The notes under the pieces were generated by a model. The model did no database searches. It was not told the DNA's origin and worked only from the letters and a program-made list of their open reading frames with translations. A stretch of 64,000 bases of DNA from Cercis canadensis. Its lineage: Eukaryota; Streptophyta; Magnoliopsida; Fabales; Fabaceae. The number at the start of each line of letters is the position of its first letter. Positions within the stretch are counted from its first letter, which is position 1. The translations under genes were made by a program, and so were the position numbers. The stretch spans positions 159,742-223,741 of the forward strand of contig QAOA01000656.1 of the NCBI GenBank assembly GCA_003255065.1, written 5' to 3'. Positions 34,870-46,900 of this stretch are shown piece after piece.

Positions 34870-36700
34870 GAAGACAAAATTGTCAGCTAACATTTTTAGG
34901 AAATTAACTTGTCAATCGTTGAATTTTTCAAGATTAAAAAAGATTTCACCCTTTGATTTATAGCGTGCCAAAGGACACGGCAAAATCGTAATTTTATTTA
35001 TTACAACTTGTCAACATATAGGGAAACCAGTGGGTGCGGCTGGGTCAGTTGAGAAAGTCTAAGACACGAAAACACCTGCGCACTTCCTTCTATTGACACT
35101 CTCCTTCCACTAAGTTGAGAAAGGAGAGAGAGGATTAGCCAGAAGTAAGGAGACAAAGGATTTACCCACACAGAAAATCTGAAATTTGATTTCCTGATTC
35201 TCGATCTGCTCCCTTTCTCCCTGCTTAGGTCTCTGTCTCTGTTTCTTTTCCTCTTTCTCGAGCTCCGTCTCCATCTTTATTTCATACCCTTCACTCCACC
35301 CTCTCTGCTCTACTTTCTCTGTGTCGTTCTCTTTCTTTCCCACCTTCGGTTCTCTTTGTTTTTATTATTTAATTCTGATTTTTTTAATGTAAAGGAGATT
35401 GGAAAATGGGAAGAAAATTTAAGAAAAGGAGACCTGATTTATTTGTTACTTTAGATTAGATATAATATAACCAAAGCAATTTTGTAAAATTAGTAATAGT
35501 TCAACTACCTCTCAAGTCTCATGCGTCTATTACTTTTTTCTTTTTTCCTTTTGTTTTCAAAAGGACTTACTTTCAAAGCTTGTCTAAGTGATTTTTTTTT
35601 TCTCCCATTATTTCAACCACCATAATTTCAAGGCTAGTGTAAATTAGAATTTTTTTTGTTGGTTACGTGACAACATGAAGGTTAAACTCATAATTTTTTG
35701 TAAGCTACTCAAACTCTTTACCAGACACTGTTAGACTACACTTAGTAGCTTGTCCCACTTGAAATTGAGTTTGGAAACATTTATTCCACAAATCAACACA
35801 TGTGCTTGTAAAACATAGCAGTGAATTAAAAAAGAAAATCAATTTATTCTGAAGTTCCAAACAATGTATATGGGACAGAAGCATTCATGCATTAGCTGCT
35901 CCAATACATGAGCTCAATCATAATCATTTACCGACAGCAGCAGTTTCATGATAAAGTGATCATAATACATTTTAATTCCCTGAACATAGGAGGGGAAAGA
36001 TTCAAACTTTTGACAAGATATCATAACTCCAAGTACAAAATGGTTTTCAGCAGGAAATAACTTTACCACCAAGAAACAGGATGACCAGTAACATATCGCA
36101 AAACAATCAAAAATTGACCCACAAAAAGTGGGGAAGCATGCTATGTGAATGATAGCTTATATGAGGGATCGACATGAATTTGTTCTGATTTCACCATGAA
36201 TACAACTTTCAGCAAAAAGGAAGTTATATTTGTGGTAAAAGAGGTAGTGGGACAAGAAGTCAGTTTCTCCTGAGACTTCTGTTATGCCATCAATTAGATA
36301 GACTTGAATTCATGCCAATGTTACCTTTAATTTGTAATAGAGATTCATGTAGCTAATAAAAGAAAAAACTTTCCTTCTATTGGAAAAAAGTGGTAGCAAA
36401 TGCCAAAGCAATAAGAAAAACCAACTACAGCAATGCCTTTGTATTTATGTATACATCCTTTTTTTCTTTCCGAGACCATTTTATTTTCTGGGTTAGGGGA
36501 CAAAAGAATGAGGGGATGGATCCGTTTTTCATTCTTTTCTAATAACTACATCGGCACAGTCTGCTGCTAACTCTTACGATTGAGTACTCGTAGCTGAAGC
36601 TTCTGCGCTTTGTCCAAGGTTGTTAACCACTGCATTATATGGTTGAGTAGTTCAGTAGCAATACGGTCATCCTGGAAGACAAACAGAAAATCCTAATTAC
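34870..36700. other. Intergenic, duplicated and low-complexity DNA
   Basis: Includes a GA/CT-rich stretch at 35110-35345 whose open frame is low-complexity and unconvincing. A segment at 36040-36545 is duplicated at 14320-15335. The last part (36570-36670) may be the 3' UTR exon of the LIKE-COV gene. Confidence 0.5.
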
Positions 36701-36715
36701 TCAAGTGAAAGAAAC

Positions 36716-36789
36716 TAAAATGAGTATATACTTTCTATGAAAACCATACCATTAAAATGAGTATATACTTTCTATGAAAACCATACCAT
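36716..36789. repeat. 37-bp tandem duplication at the 3' end of the LIKE-COV gene
   Basis: TAAAATGAGTATATACTTTC... occurs at 36716-36752 and again at 36753-36789 with no difference. The copied unit carries an ATGGTATGG donor-like site, so the putative 3' UTR intron now has two candidate donors. Confidence 0.85.
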
Positions 36790-39044
36790 TATACTTTTAA
36801 TGTTGAAAAGGGTCCAATTCTTCCAGTCATGTTGGCTCGAGCATCCACTGTAGTCAATATTTGAGGTACTGACATACCACCAGATATAACAATTTCTGTA
36901 GCACATGGAAACAAAGATATTCAAATTGGTCTTAACCATGAGATCATGGTTAAAGAAATGTGGAAGCCTGTAGTTTTTTGGCCAAAAACATACCAATCCC
37001 TTCTCGGACAGACAGATTAGGCCTCAGAATATCATTTGCACTGATGAGAAAAATATCTCCAAGATACAAGTGATTGGTGGGAACATAAACACAACAAAGC
37101 TCTTCTTCATCTGTTCTCCTCTGCAGTATGACTGAACTAGTGATAAATCCAATTGCATATTCACCAACGCGCGGATGCCTTATGATGGCAACTTCCTTGA
37201 AAGCATTAGAGTTTTGATCTGTAAAGTATGCCAAAATCATTGAGTTTCTTTTCCTTCTTCTCATCCTAAACAAGCTGACAAGGCATTGAGTTTCAATATA
37301 TGGATGCAGCAATAAGGAAATTTGTTGAGAGATATACCTGGTGATATTGCCGCGCTTATTTGCTTTGAGGCAGCATAGATATAGCTTACAAGAGGCATTT
37401 TCTTGATGAACCATTCTCCAAGGGTGAGAACAGAAGCCCCCAACCATGATGACATGAAAATACCAACTAAGAAGATGAAGGTGATGGAGGTGACAAATCC
37501 GAGACCTGCCAGTTGTCCAAATTAATCAAATAAAAAAGTGAGTACAATTTGTAGCTAAGACTTGATAACATGAATTGAACTTGATTTCAAACCCAGCTCC
37601 TCAAGATGCCAAAACTGAATCACATGTGTTTAGGGTCAGATATTTCAAGATGTTAACTTGCAAGGGATACATGGGTTGCTGTTTACCACAGAAATGCAGT
37701 ATTTCCCCTTGCTTCCAATTAAAAGACAAGGCACATGTAGTGAAACCAGCATTTAAATTGCTAAAACACATCAGGTACCCCAGCACGGTGAAATTTGATC
37801 TCAATAGCTTGAAAATTGAAGTCCCTAACAGATTATATCATATTGGACAACTGCATTGTCACTGCCCCTAAAATTCATACATCTATTAAAATTCTGAAGG
37901 ACAAGGTAACAATCTTTCATCCCACTGCTGCTCAGTGAGAATGCAATTGAACTTCAAACATCAGAATCCTATCATACCCACTCAAAGCTAAAACTAGTCA
38001 CATGGCAAAGAACTAAACAATAAAACTAGTGCAGAAGATGGTTATCACTTACCAAAGATATTAATCCCTAGATGATTATATATAGGGGAGAAGAAACCAT
38101 CCACAAAGCGAATAAATCCCCAGGTGACATAGAATGTTATAGCCAAAGGAAGAAGGATAACACTGCAAAAGTGCAAAGACATCACATGTCAGACAAGAGT
38201 GTTAAAATTAATGTTCCACAAAAGAAGAAATTCTTAGCTACTCTGAGAGTAAAATACCCACTAGACGCAAGAATTTTGGCCCTTCTGGTGAAACACACAT
38301 GTGGGTCTGTGTCTATGGCTATATTACTCTAGGTAGCTAAGAGGTTAATATTTTTTCCCAAAAGAGGATGACTAAAAAGATCAAAATTCAGAACAACAAA
38401 AAATGAGAACTCAGAAGCATTTTAAATGTTAAATTGCTGGTGCTTAATAATGGCGTTGTTTATGTACTAAGAGTCTAAGACTGCATAATTGCTAGTTGCC
38501 ATTCATCATCCAAAACCTCCATTTAAGGTCTAGAAGCAGAATCATGCAAAGGGGCTAAAATTTTCTTTCAATCAAAAGCCAATAAAAAAGAATGCAGTCA
38601 CCATCCACACAGAATTACAGGCATGGAATTTGGATAAACTTAGCTATCAAATTTGCAGGTGAATTCATTAACAAACAATGTCTTAGAAATCAATCAGCAA
38701 AGGAGAGTACGTGATCAATGAAATTATACACAGAACTTACCATCCTGACATAAACTTCTTTGAGGCCCAGCTGCGAATTACTTTGGAAAACGCCTAAAAA
38801 ATTGACAAAGAAATTTAATTTCTCTAAAAAAAGATAATAACGCAGATGGGTTTGTCACAATTCCTTGTGTGGGTTGATCAAAACGCTAGAAAGGAAGAAA
38901 GCGAACCTCTTGTCCCGAGTGATGATGAGTGGAGTTAACGACAGGAGAAGAAGAAGGAGACGATGATTTAGAGCTATCTTTTTCAGAGATTCCTGAGACA
39001 GGAATGAGAAGCTCTAGATCTCTCTCCCTCTCTCTCGTCGCCAT
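36789..39044 (-). CDS. LIKE COV / COV1-type membrane protein (DUF502 family)
   Basis: Six exons with GT/AG borders: 38907-39044, 38741-38793, 38053-38162, 37338-37505, 36994-37218 and 36789-36895. Together they give about 266 residues with no break. The N-terminus is MATRERERDLELLIPVSG. Two hydrophobic segments follow (VILLPLAITFYVTWGFI and the SITFIFLVGIF region), then the family signatures SSWLGASVLTLGEWF, YAASKQISAAISP, FKEVAIIRHPRVGEYAIGF, CCVYVPTNHLYLGDIF and RPNLSVREGIE. COV1 and its relatives are integral membrane proteins that restrain vascular tissue differentiation in the stem and affect vacuolar sorting. The stop is TAA at 36789-36791. A donor-like GTATAA overlaps it, and an acceptor at about 36678 could add a different C-terminus. 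A 37-bp tandem duplication (36716-36789) sits in the following intron or UTR. This is the only clearly intact non-TNL, non-lectin gene in the window. Confidence 0.93.
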
Positions 39045-39760
39045 TTTCTTCTTCCTCTGATTATTCCCTCTTATTGTTCTCGTTCTTGTCTTTCTCCCTC
39101 CCTCTTTCTCTGTCTCTCTCTCTCTGTGGCTACGCAGAGTAACGAAGGAACTGGGAGATCAAGTTTTTTTCAGCTCAGGGATAAACGGAACTTCTCAACA
39201 GAAAATTAAATGTAACAACGCCAATTAAGGCTCCGTTTGGCTCCAGATCGTTGCATCATCAACTGGGTGTGTTTTCTTTTTCTTCAGCACACATGGCACA
39301 AAACTAGATGAGCCACGTCTGCTGCAAGGAACGATTCGTTTCATTCACCCTTGGTTGTGCTTATCCATGTTTGGGTTACGCAAAAAGATTGCAAGGTTTT
39401 TTTTTTTTTTGGAAAAATGAATTATATGTATGGAAGCATAAAAGAGAAAATCATTTTTTTTTGTTTTGTTTTGTTTATTCTATAAAATTATTAAAATAAA
39501 TTTATTATAAATGTAATATATCATATAAAAATATATTAATCATATCGTTAGATGAATATTTTAATTATTTTTTATATAAATGAACCAAATAATTTTTTTA
39601 TCCAAAGAATCAGAACTCTTAACGATTGCATCCTTTTCTCTTTCTGTATTTTTCTCTCTTTTTGTCAAAGGCATATGTCATTCATTTAGGTCCTAACAAG
39701 ATGAGTGAAAGAAAAATTAACTTAGTGGTGTGATAGCGAGATATTGGAAATGTTAGAATT
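39045..39760. other. Upstream region of the LIKE-COV gene
   Basis: CT/TC microsatellite-like sequence at 39090-39125 probably belongs to the 5' UTR or promoter. No other gene was recognised. Confidence 0.5.
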
Positions 39761-39771
39761 CATAAGATTGC

Positions 39772-39776
<5 letters not shown>

Positions 39777-39815
<39 letters not shown>

Positions 39816-39979
39816 NATTCTTATACTTTTTGAATATGGGACTAATTATTGTTCAGAACGGTAATAATAATCAATAAATTCTTCTCAATAAATGCGATTT
39901 TAAGGATTCGAACTCAAAATATTTGGCCTAGAACGTCTTAAAACTTAGCCTACTTCTACTAAGTCAACATCTTGTTGGT
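39777..39979 (-). mobile_element. tRNA-derived SINE with poly-A tail and 16-bp target duplication
   Basis: A direct repeat CATAAGATTGCACTTT flanks the insert (39761-39776 and 39980-39995). On the minus strand the body starts ACCAACAAGATG. It contains an A-box-like TGACTTAGTAGAAGTAGG and a B box GAGTTCGAATCC at pol III spacing, and ends in a long poly-A (the T-run 39774-39815). The N at 39816 sits at the edge of that homopolymer, so tail length is uncertain. Body length is about 160 bp plus tail. Confidence 0.82.
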
Positions 39980-39995
39980 CATAAGATTGCACTTT

Positions 39996-42480
39996 AAGCA
40001 CATAGAGAAGTGAAGTAATGCAATGGCTTTCATGCACTATGGCGCATTTCATGGTATAAAGAAAGGGAAATTTCCACTAACAAAAGTTCGTGATTCCAGC
40101 CAAAGCATATTTCCTTTATCAAAGTTCAATAGCTGCTAAATGGTTTTTCCTTTACACCATAATCATAGAATTGACTAATAGGAGTAGCCTTTTTGCTCCA
40201 TATAACCAAAACCTGTGTCTCCTTATTACCTTGTTGTAAATCAAAGTTCAATAGCTGTTAAATGTTTGTTCGTCTCTCTATTTTGATTGTAGCATACAAG
40301 TGAAAACTAGACTTTATAATATTAATAAATACTCTTTTTTTTTTTAACAAAAAGTTTAGAGTGAGAGAAGATTATCCTATTTCAAGGTTAAAATATGTCA
40401 CATGTCTTAAGAGAACTTACAATTATACTTATAAATTACTTACTAAAAAGAAACTGCAATTTGGTATATTGATATGTACAAGAATCCAAAGTGTTGGGCA
40501 TGAAAGTTATGTTTAGTATTTGACTTGGATCATTGTTGATATATAGATTATTCTCGAAAGAGCAATTTGGATTATATATGGAAACGAAAGAACTAATTAA
40601 AAGTGGCTATTTAGCCAATTACTATTATGGAGACCAATGAACATTGCATACGATACAAACTCCCCCACATCACAGTGAATCCATGGCCCTCTCAAACCAT
40701 ACTTAAGGTAAGCTACAAAATCAGTTCAGCATATTGTGTTTCATTATGGAGGACGCTGTAGAGTGGAGAAAAATCACACAAAGGAAAGAAAAATGTGTGT
40801 GCAAAGGGGATTTGACCTTGGGTCCTTTGGCAACAAAACCACAAAACAACAATTATGCCAGTACCTTTAACAATTGAATGCATGTGAACTTTCTTAGAAT
40901 TTTAATGGGTTTCAAATAATAAAATCCTCTAATTTGATTTTAAGAAAAATTGTTATGGTTTTTTATAATACTTAGTAAACTCATTTCCCATTGCTTCATT
41001 GAAAAAGACCAAAATGTCATTCCATAGGATATATATTATCCCTCTCTCATTTTCACACACACTCTGACCTCGCACTCTCTCTCTCTCCCTCGACTAGTTA
41101 ACTTGAGCGTCGGAGGTAGTGTCAGAGCTCTGGCTCCAGCCTCCCACAAACTATTCCTCTCTCTTTTTGCAGGTCACTAACCTCACCCTAACTCTTGCAA
41201 CACAGTTTCATAGAATTAAAATAATTTACTTCCATTCACTTAATAGTGGAGTTACAAGGATATAAATATAATTCCAATTTTTGTGAAAGGCCATAATGTG
41301 TGTGAAATATGAATGGGGTGTAGGTTATTGTGGCCAGTGGTATTCTTACACCAAAGGTGAGGGATCTTAGACTTCTTATGATTACCTCCATTGGTCAGAT
41401 GAGTGAGGCATCCAATATAATGCCTGGCTGACAGTGCAAGCTAATCACTTAAATGAAGTATTTTTAATACTATCTTTAATCTTTAAACAAACTAAAACAT
41501 TTAAATGTAGTATTTTTTTAAAAAGATGAAACATATAAAATAATTTAAAATTCACATATTTAGTCTTTTAAACATATATATATATATATATATATATAAA
41601 AACATTTTTTAAAAATCGTAAATTAGTGCATTCTGAAGAAGAATAGAACTAAGATGTCTGAAAAGAAATTAACAAATNAATTAAAATAATTTACTTCCAT
41701 TCACTTAATAGTGGAGTTACAAAGAAATAAATATAATTTCAATTTTTGTGAAAGGCCATAATGTGTGTGAAATATGAATGTGGTTAAATGATTATAAATG
41801 GGGTGTAGGTTATTGTGGCCAGTGGTATTCTTATACCAAAGGTGAGGGATGTTAGACTTCTTATGATTACCTCCATTGGTCATATGAGTGAGGCATCCAA
41901 TATAAGGCCTGGCTGACAGTGCAAGCTAATCACTTAAATGAAGTATTTTTAATACTATCTTTAATCTTTAAACAAACTAAAACATTTAAATGTAGTATTT
42001 TTTTTAAAAAGGTGAAATATATAAAAGAATTTAAAATTCACATATTTAGTCTTTTAAATATATATATAAACATTTTTTAAAAATCGTAAATTAGTGCATT
42101 CTGAAGAAGAATAGAATTAAGATGTCTGAAAAGAAATTAAGAAATGAAAATTGATCCTAACCTAATAATTATTTCATTTTCACGGCCAAAGTATTTTTGT
42201 CCCTGTCCAGCGTGTCCTTTTTATCTATGAATATCATTTCAATGGAAAAATAATAGCTGATACTGTGGCCGGCATTGTGGCTTGAATTTCATCGTTCATC
42301 GTGAGTAAAGAATGCTGAAGGATGAACCAAAGGAGCTTTTTGGATCATTCATTTGGCCTTTTCTTTTTGTCGTAGACAAATAGAGCTAAATTTTTTAGTT
42401 AGAGATATGATTGAATGAGGCCAATTGATATCTTCTTATATTCCATTTTGTATAATTAATTATTATTATTTTCAATTGTC
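39996..42480. other. Intergenic between LIKE-COV and lectin genes
   Basis: No gene was recognised. It contains the duplicated block around N 41678 (separate entry), (TA)n runs near 41575-41600, and a CT-rich stretch near 41060-41095. Confidence 0.5.
41214..42145. repeat. ~465-bp near-identical direct repeat around a single N (probable haplotype overlap)
   Basis: 41214-41677 and 41679-42145 carry the same sequence with scattered substitutions, different (TA)n lengths and a 15-bp indel near 41780. The N at 41678 is exactly at the junction. The divergence is typical of two alleles rather than two loci. Confidence 0.8.
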
Positions 42481-42486
42481 TCTCTA

Positions 42487-42496
42487 TGTATATATA
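42487..42496 (+). promoter_or_regulatory. TATA box of lectin gene
   Basis: GTATATATAA lies about 110 bp upstream of the chosen ATG. It predicts transcription starting near 42520. Confidence 0.5.
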
Positions 42497-42603
42497 ATGT
42501 CCTCATCCTGTGTTAAATCACAATTCAAAGCCGTGGCTCTCTCCAACAAAAACTGCACTTGTATGTTTCTCTAGCCGTCTTCATAACTTTCTTCCTCACC
42601 ACC

Positions 42604-43413
42604 ATGGCTTTCTCAAACACAAAAAGGCACATGTCTGCGCAAAACAAGATGAACTCGTCATCAAGATCAGATTCAGTTCAGTTTACCTTCGCAGATTTCT
42701 GGTCAGATGTAAGTGACATTATAACCTTCCAAGGTGATGCCTGTTTATCTGCTGGGACTCTACAACTTACCAAGACAGACGAAAATGGTGAGCCAGTGCA
42801 CCCTAGCGTAGGGCGAGCTTTATATGAAGCACCAGTGCACCTTTGGCAACGTAGCACAGGTCGCCTCGCCAGCTTTTACAGTACGTTTTCCTTTGTATTG
42901 AAAGTCAGTGCTGATAATCCAGCTGATGGACTTACCTTCTTTATTGTACCACTTGATTCTGAGATCAAAGGTAGACAAGGGGTGTTTGGACTTTTTGATA
43001 GAGATCTTGCTCTTGACCCCTCAAAAAATCAAGTTGTTGCTGTTGAATTCGACACTTGGATCAATGATGACTTAAATGATCCACCTTATCGACATATAGG
43101 AATTGATGTTAATAGAATTCAATCAGAGGCAACTGTGAAATGGCAAGACAATGATGTTTTGAGTGGGTCAATAGCCACTGCACACATAAGTTATGACCCC
43201 TTTTCCAAAATCTTAAGTGTTGTTTTAACTTACCCTAATGGTGCACATTATGCTCTCGCACATGCCATCGATTTGTCAACTGTTCTTCCAGAATGGGTTA
43301 GGGTTGGCTTTTCTGGAGCTACTGGACAGTTTGAAACACAACATATTCTTTCGTGGCATTTTAGCTCAACTTTGCAGAAAAATACCGGCATTGCCAAAAG
43401 GGGAAGATTTTAG
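42604..43413 (+). CDS. Legume-type (L-type) lectin domain protein
   Basis: From ATG 42604 (context ACCACCATGG) the frame encodes 269 residues. It has the L-type lectin fold markers: an FTFADFW start strand, RALYEAPVHLW, SFYSTFSFVLKV, ADGLTFFIVP (binding-site Asp), metal-site VVAVEFDTWIND, HIGIDVN, and the C-terminal WVRVGFSGATG and ILSWHF strands. These proteins bind sugars with Ca and Mn; many act in defence. There is no kinase domain, and it stops soon after the fold. Oddity: a hydrophobic signal-peptide-like stretch (LAVFITFFLTT) is encoded in frame just upstream but has no in-frame ATG. The nearest upstream ATG (42562) opens a three-codon frame. As written the protein would lack a signal peptide and be cytoplasmic. 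Confidence 0.87.
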   Translation: MAFSNTKRHMSAQNKMNSSSRSDSVQFTFADFWSDVSDIITFQGDACLSAGTLQLTKTDENGEPVHPSVGRALYEAPVHLWQRSTGRLASFYSTFSFVLKVSADNPADGLTFFIVPLDSEIKGRQGVFGLFDRDLALDPSKNQVVAVEFDTWINDDLNDPPYRHIGIDVNRIQSEATVKWQDNDVLSGSIATAHISYDPFSKILSVVLTYPNGAHYALAHAIDLSTVLPEWVRVGFSGATGQFETQHILSWHFSSTLQKNTGIAKRGRF

Positions 43414-43964
43414 TGCCACCACCTAGCTAGGCTCAAGTTATATGGTTGGTTAATTTCAAATCTTTGTTTAATTTTCAGCGTTATCTTATGTATTGGGATT
43501 TAAAAATTTTGTTTGAGATCTTAAGTTTAAAGTTATGTACTCTTGTATAAATAAATAAGCATATTATGTATTGTCATCTTTAATTATAATATGGGTTATC
43601 ATATTATGTAAAACAAAAGGAAATTTTACTTATCCACCATGATCTTGGGTCCAATTGCTTTGTTTTCCAAGAACTATATATCCATCATAAGACAACAAGA
43701 ATTTATGGAAATTAAGAGGAATGGTTACAGTGGAAGAAAAAATTAAATTGGACCAGTTATGCAGTTCAGATCACGAGTTTTCAGTCCAATCTTTCACTTC
43801 AAAAATCGAAGACCAGAAACTTGAGCAGAAAGTTGTTCATAATTTAGAGGGGCTAGATGCATATATGTCCTAATTTTTTTAACCAAAACAACTAATTTTT
43901 GTTTCGTCCCTATTACCTTTGTATCTTTCAGTAACCACATTTGACGTAACAAATTTTTTTCTTA
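43414..43964. other. Lectin 3' flank
   Basis: AATAAATAAGC-type polyadenylation motifs lie near 43549-43560. No gene was recognised before the retrotransposon begins. Confidence 0.5.
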
Positions 43965-46900
43965 TTAAATAGCATTACTCAATTTTTTACCTGACTCTTG
44001 GGAAAATCTTCGAGTGTCTTTGACAAGTTCTGCTCCTAGTGGTACTGTGTCTATGGATTTTGTGAAAACTGCCGTCTTGAATGAAGAAATGAGACAAAAA
44101 ACACAAGAGGCATCAACTTCACAATCTAAGGTCTTGGTTGCCGAAAACCGGGGGAGAAGCAAGGAGAGGTATAAGAGAGAACATGGCAGAAATAACAGTA
44201 GAAGCAAATCAAGGTCCAAGTACAAAAATCTTGAGTGTCATTATTGTAAGAAAAAAGGGCACATCAAGAGGTTTTGTTACAAGCTGAAAAGGGAGAACAA
44301 GAATAAAGGCAAGCATGACAATAAAGACAGTGACAGTGATGATCGTGTTGCCACCACTACTTTAGAAGATCTTGTGATTGTTTATGATGAGGACCTGATT
44401 AATGTTGTCTCTAATGAATCTAGTTGGGTTGTTGACTGTGGTGCCTGCTTTCATGTGACATCAAGGAAGGATTTCTTCACATCTTATACTCCAGGTGATT
44501 ATGGTGTATTGAAGATGGGTAATGATGGTCTGTCAAAGGTTATTGGCATCGGGACTATTATATTGCAAACTAGTAATGGGGCAAAGCTACTTTTAAAGAA
44601 TGATAGACATGCACCTGACATTCGTTTGCATCTGATTTCTACTAGTGTTCTTGATGATGATGGTTACGTTAGCTCCTTCGGTGATGGACAATGTAAAATT
44701 ACTAAGGGCTCTTTGGTCGTGGCACGTGGTAAGAAGTTATTGGTTTGTATTGGATTAAAGGTTCAATTTTCTTTGATACCGTTAATGCAGTTAAGAATGA
44801 TAACTCCTCAGCATTATGGCACAAGAGGCTTAGCCACATTAGTGAGAAGGGACTTAATTGTTTAGCCAAGAAGAATTTCCTTTTAGGTTTAAAAGATGCA
44901 AGATTAGGAAAATGTGTTCACTGCTTGGCTGGGAAACAAAACAGAGTCTCTTTCAAAAGCCATCCACCTTCAAGAAAATCAGAGTTGCTTGAGTTGGTGC
45001 ATTCAGATCTCTGTGGTCCTATGAAGGTAAAGACTTTTGGTGGGTCACTTTATTTTGTGACTTTTATTGATGATTGTTCAAGGAAACTTTGGGTTTATGC
45101 CTTGAAGTCAAAGGATCAAGTATTTGGTGTCTTCAAGCAATTTCAGGCTTCTGTTGAGAGAGAAACAGAAAAAAAAAAAATTGAAATGCATTTGCACTGA
45201 CAATGGTGGTGAATATTGTGGATCATTTGATGAGTATTGTAGACATCAGGGCATTAGACACCAAAAGACACCTCCCAAGACTCCTCAGTTGAATGGCCTG
45301 GCAGAGAGGATGAACAGGACATTAGTGGAGAGAATCAGATGCTTGCTTTCAGAAGCAAAGTTGCCTGGTTCTTTTTGGGGTGAGGCATTATACACTACTG
45401 CACATGTTATTAATTTATCTCCTGCTGTTGCTTTGCAGTCTGATGTTCCTGATCGAGTGTGGTATGGCAAAGATGTTTCTTATAACCACTTGCGTGTGTT
45501 TGGATGTAAAGCATTTGTACATGTACCTAAAGATGAGAAGTCCAAGTTAGATGCTAAGACAAGACAATGTGTTTTCATTGGCTATGGTCATGATGAGTTT
45601 GGCCATAGATTTTATGATCCAGTTGAAAAGAAACTCGTTAGAAGTCGTGATGCTATTTTCATGGAGGATCAGACCATTGAAGATATTGACAAGGCAGAGA
45701 AGTCAGAGTCTAAGAGTACTGATAGCCTGGTTGACTTAGAACCAACTCTAACTCCAACTCCAACTTCTGTGACACATACGCCTAATGTAGCTGAGTTTGA
45801 CAATAATGATAGGCAGAATCATGTTCAAAATGATCGAGTTGAGAGTGGTGGTGGTGATGATACTGAGATAGATGCTCCTGCTCATAGGATTGCTGATGAA
45901 CCTGCAGTTCCACCTAGGAGGTCTACAAGACATAAAATTCCTTCTACTCATTTTTCATCAGATGAATATATACTCCTTACTGATGGGGGAGAACCTGAGT
46001 CCTATGAAGAGGCTTTGGAAACTGAGCAGAAGGATAAATGGATTGTAGCCATGAAGGATGAGATGAAATCTCTATATGATAATCACACATTTGAATTGGT
46101 CAAATTACCTGAGGGTAAGAAAGCTTTGAAAAATCGGTGGACTTATAGGTTGAAGAATGAAGGGGGTGCTTCATCTCCACGATATAAANNNNNNNNNNNN
46201 NNNNNNNNNNNNNNNNNNNNNNNNNNNNNNNNNNNNNNNNNNNNNNNNNNNNNNNNNNNNNNNNNNNNNNNNNNNNNNNNNNNNNNNNNNNNNNNNNNNN
46301 NNNNNNNNNNNNNNNNNNNNNNNNNNNNNNNNNNNNNNNNNNNNNNNNNNNNNNNNNNNNNNNNNNNNNNNNNNNNNNNNNNNNNNNNNNNNNNNNNNNN
46401 NNNNNNNNNNNNNNNNNNNNNNNNNNNNNNNNNNNNNNNNNNNNNNNNNNNNNNNNNNNNNNNNNNNNNNNNNNNNNNNNNNNNNNNNNNNNNNNNNNNN
46501 NNNNNNNNNNNNNNNNNNNNNNNNNNNNNNNNNNNNNNNNNNNNNNNNNNNNNNNNNNNNNNNNNNNNNNNNNNNNNNNNNNNNNNNNNNNNNNNNNNNN
46601 NNNNNNNNNNNNNNNNNNNNNNNNNNNNNNNNNNNNNNNNNNNNNNNNNNNNNNNNNNNNNNNNNNNNNNNNNNNNNNNNNNNNNNNNNNNNNNNNNNNN
46701 NNNNNNNNNNNNNNNNNNNNNNNNNNNNNNNNNNNNNNNNNNNNNNNNNNNNNNNNNNNNNNNNNNNNNNNNNNNNNNNNNNNNNNNNNNNNNNNNNNNN
46801 NNNNNNNNNNNNNNNNNNNNNNNNNNNNNNNNNNNNNNNNNNNNNNNNNNNNNNNNNNNNNNNNNNNNNNNNNNNNNNNNNNNNNNNNNNNNNNNNNNNN

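Noticed and set aside
35110..35343. Minus-strand 77-codon frame rich in Glu/Lys/Gln
   Set aside because: Arises from GA/CT-rich simple sequence; no domain and no splice or promoter support.
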